Part shown: positions 1 to 11,200 of the stretch, piece by piece | Layout of the letters: each line of letters opens with the position of its first letter | How positions within the stretch are numbered: the stretch's first letter is position 1 | NCBI GenBank assembly: GCA_965222005.1 | Contig: OZ244935.1 | Coordinates: forward strand, 1,612,001 to 1,676,000 | Source: CBDCTM01 sp965222005 | Lineage (GTDB): Bacteria > Bacteroidota > Bacteroidia > Chitinophagales > Saprospiraceae | Length of the DNA: 64,000 nucleotides | Direction of reading: 5' to 3' | Position numbers and translations under genes: made by a program | The notes under the pieces: generated by a model | The model's database searches: none | Told to the model about the DNA's origin: nothing | Seen by the model: only the letters and a program-made list of their open reading frames with translations

Positions 1-330
1 ACACATGCAAGAAATCAGTAATAAAATAAAGAGTCTTTTCAAAGTGTTGGAATTTTAATGTGTGTTCATGAGAAATGAACGGCAAAGTTATCATAAAACG
101 GGCAAAGTATCCACTTTGGTATTTTATTGACGGCCTCCAATGCCTATAATTACCCTGTTTAGGGTAAGCCCGGCTAGCCCCCTTTGTACCCTGCAAAAGA
201 GCTGCCAGTATCGCTTCAAGGGGCTAATTTTATCGGATTAATCATCAAAACAGTAATTTCCGATTTCAGGTGATTTGCAAAGAAATAAGCAATCTTGAAG
301 ATATTCGGAAGGGGCGATTTCGAGCCTTAC
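1..330. other. non-coding left edge
   Basis: No convincing gene was seen here. The stretch lies downstream of nadA, which runs leftwards. It carries two near-copies of GGCAAAGT(T)ATC at about 81-92 and 101-111, about 20 bases apart. A 230-residue open frame starting at 295 is the opposite-strand shadow of nadA. Confidence 0.5.
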
Positions 331-1338
331 TTACAGGCCTGCTTTGGCGGATATCTCCAACATCCGGTCAATGGATGCCCGCCCCTGCTCGATGACCCAG
401 TCGGCCAGCTCAATCTCCGGCTGCCCGTATTTCATGCACAGATACAGCTTTTCCAGCGTATTGCGCTTCATGTGAGGGCATTCATTGCAGGCGCAGGTAT
501 TATTGGGCGGAGCGGGAATGAAAACCTTTCCCGGCGAGGCCTTCTGCATCTGGTGGATGATGCCCGACTCGGTAGCTACTATAAATTCCTGTGCATCGCT
601 CTCGCGGGTGTAGCGCAGCAGACCACTGGTGGAGCCAATATAGTCGGCTATTTCCAGCAAATGAGGCTCACACTCAGGATGGGCAATGAAACTGGCATCC
701 GGATGGCGCAGCTGGAGCTTGGTGATCTTTTCATGCGAAAAGATTTCGTGAACCATGCAGGTGCCATTCCACAGCACCAAATCGCGACCTGTTTTTTTGA
801 TCAGATATTGGCCAAGATTTCGATCAGGAGCAAAGATGATCCCCCGATCTTTGGGGATGCTCTCGATGATGTGCACCGCATTGGTGGAGGTACAGCAAAT
901 ATCGGTAAGCGTTTTGAGCTCTGCCGTACAGTTGATATAACTCACCACGACATGCTCAGGGTATTTCTCCTTAAACTTTCGGAATAAATGCGGCGGGCAG
1001 GAGTCCGCCAATGAACAGCCAGCCTTCAAATCGGGCAGTAGCACTTTCTTTTGTGGTGACAGCATTTTGGCCGTTTCCGCCATGAAATGAACCCCTGCAA
1101 ACACGATCATATCCGCATCAGTACTGGCCGCCTGCTGCGAAAGGCCAAGGCTGTCGCCGATATAATCGGCAATGTCCTGGATGTCGGCTTCCTGATAATA
1201 ATGCGCCAAAATGATGGCGTTTTTCTCCTTTTTTAGCTGCTCAATGGCCTCGAACAGATCGAGTGTAGGATCTACGTCAATATCCAAAAAGCCATTTTGG
1301 CTGAGGTGTTTCTGAGCTACAGCAAATTCCTGAGACAT
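331..1338 (-). CDS. nadA: Quinolinate synthase NadA
   Basis: This 335-residue protein condenses iminoaspartate with dihydroxyacetone phosphate to quinolinate, the second step of de novo NAD synthesis in the cytoplasm. Family signatures are ILAHYYQ near the N terminus, MAETAKML, AGCSLADSCPPH, a TDICCTSTNA stretch and CACNECPHM near the C terminus. The three conserved cysteines that bind the [4Fe-4S] cluster lie in the last three of these. The frame opens further upstream at a GTG (1404), but the ATG at 1338 gives the usual length, so it is preferred. The partner nadC lies at 59.8 kb; no nadB is in the window. Confidence 0.95.
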   Translation of the reverse strand: MSQEFAVAQKHLSQNGFLDIDVDPTLDLFEAIEQLKKEKNAIILAHYYQEADIQDIADYIGDSLGLSQQAASTDADMIVFAGVHFMAETAKMLSPQKKVLLPDLKAGCSLADSCPPHLFRKFKEKYPEHVVVSYINCTAELKTLTDICCTSTNAVHIIESIPKDRGIIFAPDRNLGQYLIKKTGRDLVLWNGTCMVHEIFSHEKITKLQLRHPDASFIAHPECEPHLLEIADYIGSTSGLLRYTRESDAQEFIVATESGIIHQMQKASPGKVFIPAPPNNTCACNECPHMKRNTLEKLYLCMKYGQPEIELADWVIEQGRASIDRMLEISAKAGL

Positions 1339-1614
1339 ATGAAAGTAAGGTTTGTTCAAAAAAATTAATCCTCTTTTCAATTTTTGAATTAGGCTCCACT
1401 TCACTAGCCTTTGATCGTTCAGCTATCGCCTATTTCAAAAATGTCGGATTTGTTTTTGAATGTTTCTAAATCGAAAGGTTTACACCTTTATTATCTTCAC
1501 TAAGTGCGTAGTGATAAAGTCTATTGTTTAAAACGACATACCCTGCTTTTTGTTGGCCCCATCCACTCTAGCTTTTGACGGGCATGCAGAGGGGAAGTCT
1601 CATCCCTGGCTTGC

Positions 1615-2325
1615 TCAACAGAAAATCATAAATATCGCCGGCCGTTTGTGCAAATCAGGCAAGGCTTCCTTTTTCCATTCTCCGATGCGCCTGCTGTGGA
1701 TGTATTGCTCAGGCAGTGTGAGATCAGCCGCGATGCCAAAATAAGTATCGGCAGATAAATGTTGAAGTGCCAAGTCCACAACCGCCGTATTTCGGTAAGG
1801 CGTTTCGATGAATAGCTGCGTTTGTCGATGGCGGCGCGCCTGCTGTTCGAGCCTGCGCAATTCCCGCGCCAGCTCTGGCTTTTTGGCAGGCAGATAGCCG
1901 TGGAAACAAAAAGACTGGCCATTCATTCCGCTGGCCATCAGAGCCAGCAAAATCGAAGAAGGCCCTACCAGCGGGACCACCTCGATGCCTTGCCGGTGAG
2001 CCAGCGCCACTACATCAGCACCCGGATCAGCTACTGCCGGGCAACCCGCCTCGGATAGCAGCCCGATGTCAAAACCTTGCGCAGCGGCCTTCAGCAGGGC
2101 TGGCAGTTCTTCTGGGCGCGTATGCTTGTTGAGTTCAGCTACTTCCAGTTCGTTCATGGCATAAGGTGGCAAAGTGGACTTGATGAAGCGGCGGGCTGTT
2201 TTGGCACGCTCGGCAATATAGTGGCGGGTTTGGTGAATGACGTCAATAGTATATTGCGGGATAGTATGTAAGCCGCCCTCGCCGAGGGGGCTGGGAATTA
2301 GATACAATTTGCCTTTTGCTGTCAT
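1615..2325 (-). CDS. SAM-dependent methyltransferase, tetrapyrrole methylase/RsmI-like
   Basis: This 236-residue protein has the tetrapyrrole-methylase fold. It starts with KLYLIPSPLG, has GLLSEAGCPAVADPG in place of the RsmI TDAGTPGISDPG loop, then PLVGPSSILLALMASG and FHGYLPAK. RsmI methylates the ribose of C1402 in 16S rRNA, but a canonical RsmI is also present at 34.1 kb. This is therefore a divergent paralogue whose substrate is unknown. It begins 6 bases after the stop of the lipoprotein gene upstream and is probably co-transcribed with it. The ATG at 2325 puts the first beta-strand at the usual distance from the start. Confidence 0.85.
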   Translation of the reverse strand: MTAKGKLYLIPSPLGEGGLHTIPQYTIDVIHQTRHYIAERAKTARRFIKSTLPPYAMNELEVAELNKHTRPEELPALLKAAAQGFDIGLLSEAGCPAVADPGADVVALAHRQGIEVVPLVGPSSILLALMASGMNGQSFCFHGYLPAKKPELARELRRLEQQARRHRQTQLFIETPYRNTAVVDLALQHLSADTYFGIAADLTLPEQYIHSRRIGEWKKEALPDLHKRPAIFMIFC

Positions 2326-2331
2326 CAGAAA

Positions 2332-3006
2332 TCAGTCAACAATATCGATTTTGAGGCTTTTGGTGTAAAATTCTGAAATACCCACAGCGCGAAAATGATC
2401 GGAAGCAGTACGTTCCATTCGCTTTTTCACCAGGTACATGCTCGTTGGGCCGCTGGCCAGTTGATCCAGTTGAGAAGCGGTAAGGGTGACGCTACTCTGC
2501 TGGCTCGGCCCTTCAATGCTGATCGCAGCGGCCTTGTTGCTGGCATCGGTAAACAGCACCACCAGGCTCTCATCCTTTCCCACAGCCTCGCCCTCCCAGC
2601 TAATCGTGAAGCCGGCAGAACGGCTGGCTGTTCCCTGCAATTGTATATTTTTGATGGCCGGCATTTTTAATTTCTGCTCAAGCTGCGCTTGCCCCTCCTT
2701 TTTGAATGCAAAGGTATATTCCGATCGATAATCGCCCCTTTGTTCCACCCGGTACCGGATGCCCTGCTTACCCAAGTCGCGGGCTTGCATTGCTTCGCCA
2801 TTGAAAAAAACAGTTTTCATGCTTGTCGATTTGCTGACGCTGACGGAATCCCCTTCGCTGAAGATCGCCTCTGCCTTTAGTTGTTTTTCCGATTCCAGAT
2901 AGCGCAGATAAAAATCGGCAAACAATATGGGCTGCTCGCGATTGCCAGCTACTTGGCAAGCACTGACAAGGGTGATAAAGAGTAAAAAATGTAGGACTTG
3001 TTTCAT
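2332..3006 (-). CDS. Predicted lipoprotein, function unknown
   Basis: This 224-residue protein has a hydrophobic N terminus ending in a lipobox (TLVSAC), so it should be exported and lipid-anchored. The rest is beta-rich and soluble, with a section resembling an immunoglobulin-type fold (around GFTISWEGEAVGKDESLVVLF). No family was recognised. The frame can be read from a TTG at 3012, but the ATG at 3006 gives a normal signal peptide. It sits directly upstream of the RsmI-like methylase with a 6-base gap. That is an operon-like arrangement, although no functional link is obvious. Confidence 0.7.
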   Translation of the reverse strand: MKQVLHFLLFITLVSACQVAGNREQPILFADFYLRYLESEKQLKAEAIFSEGDSVSVSKSTSMKTVFFNGEAMQARDLGKQGIRYRVEQRGDYRSEYTFAFKKEGQAQLEQKLKMPAIKNIQLQGTASRSAGFTISWEGEAVGKDESLVVLFTDASNKAAAISIEGPSQQSSVTLTASQLDQLASGPTSMYLVKKRMERTASDHFRAVGISEFYTKSLKIDIVD

Positions 3007-3139
3007 TTTCAAAGAGATGCCTTATTTCGAAATCTCCACAAAAGTACGCAAGTCTTTCCTTTTTCAATAAAGCGGAACGAAGTCAATGGAAAGCAGTAAT
3101 TTTATCGCTTGTCCTTTTTCTTGAATTGAACGGCTGACT

Positions 3140-4081
3140 ATGAAAAAAGTATTGATCACAGATGCTGTACATCCGCTACTTGTAGAGGGCTTAAAAGAGC
3201 TGGGCTATCAGAGCAATTACGACCCCCAAATTAAACTGGAGCGTGTTCGCCAGATTGTGCAAGATTACGAAGGGATGGTCATCAATAGCAAAATACGAGT
3301 CGATCGGGCCATGCTGGACCGGGCTGCGCTCCTCAAATTCGTCGGGCGGCTGGGCTCCGGCCTAGAGATCATCGACCTGGAGTATGCTGAACAAAAGGGC
3401 GTGGCGATACTCCGTGCTCCGCAAGGCAATTGCAATGCCGTTGGTGAGCATGCACTGGCTATGCTGCTGGCCCTGGCCAATAATCTGCTGTGCGCCGACC
3501 GGCAGCTCCGGCAAAAGGTCTGGCAGCGTGAGCAAAACCGGGGCTTCGAGTTGATGGGCCGCAAGGTCGGCATCATCGGCTTTGGCCACACCGGAAGCAG
3601 CTTTGCGCGCAAGCTGGCAGGCATGGATGTGGAAGTGCTGGCCTACGATAAATATAAGAAAGACTACACCAAAGACTTTGAATATGTATCGGAGAGTAGC
3701 CCTGAAGAGATTTGTGCAGAGACTGACATTATTAGCTTTCATCTACCGCTTACGAAGGAGACCAGGCATCTTGCCGACCAGCAGTTCTTTGCCCGCTGCA
3801 GGGAAGGGGTATGGCTGGTAAATACTTCCAGAGGGCAGGTAGTTCATACCGCTGATCTGGTGAAGGCTTTGGAAAGCGGTCGGATAGGAGGGGCCTGCCT
3901 GGATGTGTTTGAGAATGAGAAACCGCATACTTTTAGCCCGCAGGAAGCCGAAATGTATGACCGGCTTTATCAGATGGAGCAGGTAGTGTTGAGTCCGCAT
4001 ATTGCTGGTTGGACGGTGGAATCGAAGGCCCGGCTGGCTGAAGTGTTGTTGGCTAAAATCAGGCAGATAATCGCATTCTGA
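3140..4081 (+). CDS. D-2-hydroxyacid dehydrogenase (phosphoglycerate dehydrogenase type)
   Basis: This 313-residue protein is an NAD-dependent 2-hydroxyacid dehydrogenase. The Rossmann motif GIIGFGHTG is at residues 144-152, with Asp170 following the second strand, typical of NAD preference. The catalytic triad is visible as Arg231 (NTSRG), Glu260 (DVFENE) and His287 (LSPHIAGW). It lacks the C-terminal ACT domain of full-length SerA, so it is either the short form of phosphoglycerate dehydrogenase or an enzyme with another 2-hydroxyacid substrate. It is monocistronic, and the following 400 bases are non-coding. Confidence 0.88.
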   Translation: MKKVLITDAVHPLLVEGLKELGYQSNYDPQIKLERVRQIVQDYEGMVINSKIRVDRAMLDRAALLKFVGRLGSGLEIIDLEYAEQKGVAILRAPQGNCNAVGEHALAMLLALANNLLCADRQLRQKVWQREQNRGFELMGRKVGIIGFGHTGSSFARKLAGMDVEVLAYDKYKKDYTKDFEYVSESSPEEICAETDIISFHLPLTKETRHLADQQFFARCREGVWLVNTSRGQVVHTADLVKALESGRIGGACLDVFENEKPHTFSPQEAEMYDRLYQMEQVVLSPHIAGWTVESKARLAEVLLAKIRQIIAF

Positions 4082-4479
4082 AACCTGACTTATGCTTCAA
4101 AATCGGAGTGGAGGTATGTATAGATATGCCTAATTTGCCTGGCGAATAAGCGATTTTTGCAAAATGATTCAAAAAGGGAGAGCCGATAACCAAAAGCATG
4201 TGTGGCAACAGTAGCAGGAATAGCTGACATGCACATGACATAGGATTATTCAAAAATGGCGGATTTATTTTTTGAAGGTTCCATAGTGGCTATAGATTGG
4301 CTCGATTTGCAATTCCGGATCAGTTGAGAAGGCTGCTGTTCGATCAAAACACCACAATTTACATTGTGTAAAGTATCGGACACCACCAGTTATAATTTTT
4401 GAAAAGAGTGTTAATTTTCTTAACATTGCGTGTTACTTTAGAATCTTTTTTAATCGTCATCTTTTAAATAAAAATTTAT
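4082..4479 (+). other. long leader upstream of the TonB receptor operon
   Basis: This 398-base AT-rich stretch has no credible gene. A weak promoter may lie near 4411-4441: TACTTTAG at 4434-4441 differs from TAnnTTTG by one base, but TTA stands where TTG is expected. The TonB receptor starts at 4480. Nothing else was recognised. Confidence 0.35.
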
Positions 4480-7400
4480 ATGGTACGGTATTTTTTACTC
4501 TCGCTAGTTTTTCTACTGTCAGGTACCATAGCGATTGCACAAACATCTCTTCAAGGTAAGGTCACAGATGTGGAGACCGGAGAGGAGTTGATTGGTGCAA
4601 ACATCGTACTCACCCTCAATGGTGTGTACTCTGCTGGTACCAGTACGGACTTTGACGGCAACTATTCCGTCAATGTTGATCCGGGAACCTATGATGTGGA
4701 AGTATCCTACATCGGATTCCCCACCAACAAGATCACCGATGTGGTGGTTAAAGCCGGACAAGCCAACAAGCTTAACGTCAAGCTCAATGGCGAAGACGCT
4801 GGCATTACCCTGGACGATGTAATCGTCACGGCCTACAAGGTGCCGCTCATCGAGCAGGACAACACCACTTCCGGCCAAACGATCACAAGCGACCAGATTC
4901 GCAGCCTTCCTACCAAGGATGTAACGGCTATCGCTGCCAGCGCAGCGGGTATTTCACAAGCCGATGAGGGCGATGATGTTTCTATCCGTGGCTCACGCGA
5001 TAATGCTACCGATTACTACATCGATGGCATCCGTGTTCGCGGTTCCGGCAACCTGATTCCGCAATCGGAGATCGACCAGTTGCAGGTCATCACGGGAGGT
5101 ATCGAAGCCCAGTACGGTGACGTCACCGGCGGTATCATCTCCATTACCACCAAAGGGCCTTCCAGCCGCTACACGGGTGGTGTGGAAATCGAGACTTCCG
5201 AATTTTTGGATCCTTACGGATACAACCTTGTCAGCGCCAACGTCAGCGGACCGATACTCAAAAAGAAAGAAAGCGGCGAAACCATCATTGGCTTCCGCCT
5301 TTCCGGGCAGTATCTTGATCGCAAAGATGATGACCCGCCTGCCACCGATATCTATAAAGTGAAGGATGATGTGTTGGCCAATCTGGAAGCCAATCCCATT
5401 AGACGGCTGGGAGCTACCAAAATCCCCGCCGCCCAGTTCCTGGGAGCCGATGACGTAGAAGTGTTGGATTACCAGCCGAATGAACAATCTACCCGTCTTG
5501 ACCTCACGGCCAAGCTGGATGCGCGCCTCACCAAGAATATTGACATCACCCTGACCGGCTCGTACAACGATGCCGAAGATAAATTTACGCCCGGGGAAAA
5601 CAATTCTACGGGTGTCAATTGGCGCTTACTAAATTCGCAAAACAACCCTACTGATTTTGAAACGCAGTATCGCGGCAACTTCCGCTTCCGCCATCGCCTG
5701 GGTGGTACGGATTACTCAGCCGAAGGTGCCGGTGATGAGGCTTCGGCCAGAAAGAGCTCCATCATTCAAAATGCGCAATATACCCTGATGGGTGCCTATG
5801 AAAAGCGGGAATACGATCTGTTCGATCCCCGCCACAAAGACCGGCTTTTCGACTATGGCCATGTTGGCCAGTTTGATTATACTTGGGCACCCGTTGCCGC
5901 CTTTGGGCAGCAATATAGCCAGGCTCCTTTTGGCATTGCCCATGTGGATAATCAGCAGCAGTTTACCGGCTACAATGCCAGTGGTTCTGCCAATCCTGGT
6001 CTGTCGGCATACAATGATGTGGTGGATGCCGGAAATATCAATGACTTTGTAGCTCTGAATGGCCAGTTCAATGGTTCTACCACTTCTGCCTGGGGCTTCC
6101 ATACCAACGTCAACCAGGTGTACAACCTCTTCCGAAAAAGAGAATCAAATCGATTGACACTTAACGTAACCAGCTCGTTCGACTTCCTGCCGGGAGGTTC
6201 AGAGAAGGGGCGCCATTCCATTCAGTTTGGTATCCTCTATGAGCAGCGCTACTCCCGTGCTTACGACATTAACCCACGCCGCCTCTGGACCATTGCCCGC
6301 CAGCAGGCCAACCGCCACATCCTGGGGGTAGATACCAGCCTGGTGATTGGAAAATTTGATCCGGGACTACCCTTTAGCGCTATTCCTGGGGTTGATTCGA
6401 TCGATGTCTTTGGTACGCAGTTTACTTCTCCAGATCTGCTGTTTTACCAAAAAGTACGACAGATCACAGGACAAGGTCTGGGCGAATATGTAAACGTGGA
6501 TGCCTTGCGCCCTGACCAACTCTCGCTGAATTTGTTCTCTGCACAGGAACTCAACGACCAGTTTAGTCAAATTGACTTAGAATATTACGGTTATGATTAT
6601 CTGGGCAATAATCTGGGCAATGATGTTACCTTCGATGATTTCTTCACCGCCCGCGATGCCAACGGATTGCGCTCCTTCCCGGTGGCTGCGTTCAACCCGA
6701 TATACGCTGCAGCCTATATTCAGGACAAATTCACCTTCAAAGACATCATCTTCCGCCTCGGTGTACGTGTCGATCGTTACGATGCCAATACCAAGGTGCT
6801 GAAAGACTTGTACTCTTTGTATTCTGTACAAAATGCGGGTGATTTCTACGGAGGAATAGGCGAACAAAAACCTGCCGGTGTGGAAGATGATTATCTCGTA
6901 TATGTGAATGGCCCGGGCAGCAATGAAGTCACGGCTTTCCGCAAAGGCGACCAATGGTATTTTGCCGATGGCAACCCCGCCAACGATGGCAATGTCATCT
7001 TTGGAGGGCAAGTAGTTACACCGAAGTTGATCAATGACGAAGCCAATATCAAGGACGAGAATTTTGATCCCAACGAGTCTTTTGTGGATTATGAGCCACA
7101 GCTCAACTGGATGCCTCGCCTGGCTTTCTCCTTCCCGATTTCGGATGCTGCCAACTTCTTTGCACACTACGACATTCTGGTGCAGCGCCCACCGTCCAAC
7201 TCTTATGCTACTCCCCTGGATTACTTCTATTTCAATGAAAATCCCGGCTCGGATGGTGCGCCGTTCAACAATCCTGACCTCAAGCCGGAAAAAACCATTG
7301 ACTACGAAGTGGGCTTCCAGCAGCGTCTGAGCAATTCATCTGCTATTAAGATTGCGGCTTACTACAAAGAGATGAGAGACATGATTCAGCGGCGCAGCAT

Positions 7401-8163
7401 TCTCTTTGTACCTGCTCCGATCAATAACTATACTACTTATGGCAATCTCGACTTTGGTACGGTCAAAGGATTTTCGTTCCAATACGATCTTCGGAGAACG
7501 GGCAACGTTTCGCTGCAAGCCAATTACACCTTGCAATTTGCGGACGGTACCGGCTCTGATGCCAACTCGCAGCGCGGGTTAACCAGCCGGGGTAACCTCC
7601 GTACGCTCTTCCCGCTGAACTTCGACGAACGCCACCGCATCGTTACTTCTATCGATTATCGCTACGATTCCGGCAAGAAGTACAACGGCCCTGTACTGTT
7701 TGGAAAAGACATACTGTCCGACTTTGGCGCCAACCTCCAGGCGATTGCTGTTTCCGGCCGCCCCTATACGGCTAAGCAAATTCCCGACAAGCTGGGTGGC
7801 TCTGGTACTGTTGGCCAAATCAACGGCTCCCGTCTGCCCTGGAACTTCACGCTGAATCTGCGCCTCGACAAGTCCTTCAGTCTGACAGGCCCCGAAGCGA
7901 AGAGTCCTTTGCACCTCAATGTATATTTGAGAGTTCAGAATATTTTGGATCGCCGCAACATCATCCGGGTATATCCGGCCTCCGGCTCTCCTTACGATGA
8001 TGGCTACCTCGACTCGCGCATTGGTGTGCAGGAAATCGAAACGCTTGAAAACTCAGGCTTGGATGTGGACTCGTTCCTCAATTCGTACCAGTGGAGGGTG
8101 TTGAATCCCAATTTCTTTTCACTGCCACGCAGAATCTTCCTGGGAGCGGTATTCGAATTCTAA
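4480..8163 (+). CDS. TonB-dependent outer-membrane receptor with CarboxypepD_reg-like domain
   Basis: This 1227-residue protein has a signal peptide (about 1-20, ending AIAQ), a carboxypeptidase-regulatory-like beta-sandwich (about 23-110: LQGKVTDVETGEEL to the repeat end), a plug domain (about 125-245, with DNATDYYIDGIRV and QYGDVTGGIISITTKG), and a long 22-strand-type barrel ending in aromatic F-E-F. It should use TonB energy to import or export a bulky ligand. There is no SusD gene beside it. Instead it is followed after 53 bases by giant secreted protein A and then by a PorV/PorQ-like protein, so it probably works with those surface proteins. The substrate is unknown. Confidence 0.9.
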   Translation: MVRYFLLSLVFLLSGTIAIAQTSLQGKVTDVETGEELIGANIVLTLNGVYSAGTSTDFDGNYSVNVDPGTYDVEVSYIGFPTNKITDVVVKAGQANKLNVKLNGEDAGITLDDVIVTAYKVPLIEQDNTTSGQTITSDQIRSLPTKDVTAIAASAAGISQADEGDDVSIRGSRDNATDYYIDGIRVRGSGNLIPQSEIDQLQVITGGIEAQYGDVTGGIISITTKGPSSRYTGGVEIETSEFLDPYGYNLVSANVSGPILKKKESGETIIGFRLSGQYLDRKDDDPPATDIYKVKDDVLANLEANPIRRLGATKIPAAQFLGADDVEVLDYQPNEQSTRLDLTAKLDARLTKNIDITLTGSYNDAEDKFTPGENNSTGVNWRLLNSQNNPTDFETQYRGNFRFRHRLGGTDYSAEGAGDEASARKSSIIQNAQYTLMGAYEKREYDLFDPRHKDRLFDYGHVGQFDYTWAPVAAFGQQYSQAPFGIAHVDNQQQFTGYNASGSANPGLSAYNDVVDAGNINDFVALNGQFNGSTTSAWGFHTNVNQVYNLFRKRESNRLTLNVTSSFDFLPGGSEKGRHSIQFGILYEQRYSRAYDINPRRLWTIARQQANRHILGVDTSLVIGKFDPGLPFSAIPGVDSIDVFGTQFTSPDLLFYQKVRQITGQGLGEYVNVDALRPDQLSLNLFSAQELNDQFSQIDLEYYGYDYLGNNLGNDVTFDDFFTARDANGLRSFPVAAFNPIYAAAYIQDKFTFKDIIFRLGVRVDRYDANTKVLKDLYSLYSVQNAGDFYGGIGEQKPAGVEDDYLVYVNGPGSNEVTAFRKGDQWYFADGNPANDGNVIFGGQVVTPKLINDEANIKDENFDPNESFVDYEPQLNWMPRLAFSFPISDAANFFAHYDILVQRPPSNSYATPLDYFYFNENPGSDGAPFNNPDLKPEKTIDYEVGFQQRLSNSSAIKIAAYYKEMRDMIQRRSILFVPAPINNYTTYGNLDFGTVKGFSFQYDLRRTGNVSLQANYTLQFADGTGSDANSQRGLTSRGNLRTLFPLNFDERHRIVTSIDYRYDSGKKYNGPVLFGKDILSDFGANLQAIAVSGRPYTAKQIPDKLGGSGTVGQINGSRLPWNFTLNLRLDKSFSLTGPEAKSPLHLNVYLRVQNILDRRNIIRVYPASGSPYDDGYLDSRIGVQEIETLENSGLDVDSFLNSYQWRVLNPNFFSLPRRIFLGAVFEF

Positions 8164-8216
8164 GAACCGAACAACAAGGATGAACAAAATTTCTTATTTG
8201 ATAAAAAATATAAATC

Positions 8217-11200
8217 ATGCGTTATCTAAAATATTTACTGATGCTATTGTTCGTGAGTGGCTATGCGTTCACTTACGCACACATAGGTCCCAATGAGCCG
8301 GGCAAGGCCAACAAGCCCAAAAAGGCTACTTATCGAGCCGATTGTGCTCAGGCTACGGCACAAACCGACCAGGAAATCAACAACATCCGGGCACGCCTGC
8401 TCACGGGCGGCGACGTTTGGTGGGATGGTGATGACGGGCGCTACATAGTGCCCAAAGTGGAGCCCGGTTCGGGTATTCCCGAGCGCTCTTCGCTCTTTTC
8501 CGGTGCTGTATGGCTGGGAGGAATCGACCCCGGTGGCAACCTCAAAATAGCTGCTCAAACCTATGGTTCGGCTAGTGGACAGACCGACTTTTGGCCCGGC
8601 CCGCTTACCGATATAGGTACTGTAGAAGTGGATACCTGTAAAGATTGGGATCGCTTTTTCAAAGTTCTCGGTAGTGAAATTGATGTACATTTGAGCAACT
8701 ATGCCAAAGCCGTGAAAGAAGGCGTTGATTACGATCCAGATCTTATTCCAAAAGGCGTAAAATCATGGCCCGCTCGTGGCAATGAATTCTTCTTTGAGGC
8801 AGAAGGATTTGAACTGCCCAATACCATTCAGGGGCTTGCAGCCTTTTGGGATGCAGATGGTGACGGCGACTATGAGCCGGATGAAGGAGATTATCCGAGA
8901 ATCGAGATTCGGGGATGTGACGAGCCTCAATATCCCGATGAGATGATCTTCTGGATTTACAACGATGCCGGCGGTATCCACACCGAATCCAATGGAGATG
9001 CCATCCAGATGGAAGTGCAGGTACAAACCTTTGCCTATGCTACCAATGACGAGATCAATGACATGACCTTCCAGCGTTACAAATTGATCAATCGCGCCAT
9101 TGAAAGTATCGATAGCATGTTCTTTGCCATGTGGGTGGACCCCGATCTCGGTTGTTATACCGATGATTATGTAGGCTGTGATACCTCCCGCAGTTTGGCT
9201 TATGTATATAACGAAGATGCTCTTGATGGTGAATCCAGCTGCAACGACTGTCCGCAGGGGGTAAATACCTACTGTACGGATATTCCCATCCTCGGAGTGG
9301 ACTACTTCCGCGGCCCGCTGGATGAAAATGGTAATGAAATAGGCATGTCTTCTTTTACCTATTACAATAATGGCAGCTTGGGGCCCCCTCCGGGCACGGA
9401 AGATCCAGCTACTGCTCAGGAATATTACAACTACCTTTCCGGTTCATGGAAGGATGGTACGCGTTTTACCTATGGTGGCAACGGATACAATTTGGGGAGC
9501 ATCGAACTTATTAACTACGCTTTTACCGAACCGCCGAATGATCCCAACGGCTGGTCGATGTGTACGGAAGCCCTGCCCTTTGGCGACCGCCGTACTGTAC
9601 AGGCTTCTGGTCCTTTCCGCCTCGATCCCGGTGCTGTGAATGAGTTGATCATCGGAGTAGTGTGGATTCCCGAAGTAGAATATCCATGCCCGGATATTAC
9701 TGCATTGACTTTCGCCGATGATATCGCACAAGCCTTGTTTGATAACTGCTTTGATATCACCGACGGTCCCGATGCACCGGATGTGGACTGGATCGAACTG
9801 GATCAGGAAGTGATTGCTGTATTGACTAATGATGAAGATACTGTGATCTCCAACAACGCTTTCGAACAATATGAAGAGCTGGATCTACGCGCTCCGGATT
9901 CCTACCCTGAGGATGAGCGGAAGTATAAATTCGAAGGCTACAAATTATTCCAACTACGGGATGCCTCTGTAAGTGCCGGCGAGCTGGACAATCCTGAAAA
10001 AGCACGCTTGATCTATCAGGTGGACTTAGCCAATGGCGTTTCGGAAATCTTCAACTGGTCGGCTGTTGACAATCCCAGCACCGATCCCGATGCGCCCAAC
10101 GCCATTTGGGTACCGGAATCGCAGGTGGAGGGTGCCGATGCCGGTATCCGCCACACCTTCCGGATCACCCGCGACCAGTTTGACGAAAACAGCGGCAAGC
10201 TGCTCAACCACAAGAAATATTACTTTACAGCCATCGCATATGCCTACAATCAGTACGAAGAGTTCTCCCAGCAGAATGGCGTTATCAGTGGCCAGCGGAC
10301 ACCTTATTTGGAAGGTCGTCGAAATATCCGAACCTACACGGTGATACCTCGTCCGATAGTGAACCAGAAGCTGCATACTTTTTATGGCGATGGTCCGATC
10401 ATCACGCGGCTGGACGGCATAGGCAATGGCAACAACTTCCTGGATGTGTCGAAAGCAGAGCGGGAGAAGATGTTTGAAGGGACAACGGGAGGTGAGATTA
10501 CCTACCTGCCTGCAGAGGGACCGATATCGATCAACATCTACAACCCGCTGGGCGTAGTGGACGGAGAATACGAGCTCACTTTCATCGATGAAGATATGGA
10601 CAACGATGAGCTGGATGATGATGTGCGTTGGCGATTGACGAACCTGGGCACAAATGAGGTGGTAGAATCGGAGACCAACATTTCACGGCTCAACGAACAG
10701 ATTATAGCGCAGTTTGGCTTTTCGATCGGGATACTACAGGCAGATGAACCCGGCAGCCTCAGCACAGATGACAACGGAGCGATAGGCGTGGAGGTGGAAT
10801 ATGACGATCTGAGCAAACCACTGTGGTTTGGTGCCGTGCCAGACCAGGACCCCAACCCGCAGATACCATTGGACTTTGTGAAAACAGATCCGAGGGACCC
10901 CAAGGCTTCACTCTCCACTATGGGTGATGGCTTCTTTGTGCCGTACACGCTTACAGATTTCCGGACGAGTGCCGGGCCATTCATTACCCCCTGCTGGGTG
11001 AATTCGACCTCGGATATTGTACGGGTTCGCAACCCCTTGAGTAAGCTCAACAATGTGGACATTGTATTCACATCGGATAAGAGTAAGTGGAGCCGCTGTG
11101 TGATAGTAGAATCGGCTACCCGTTTTTACTACGATCAAAACCTGGGATTGGGCATACCGACGGAAGGGGGAGCGGAGCAGTTTGATCCGCGCGAGGCACC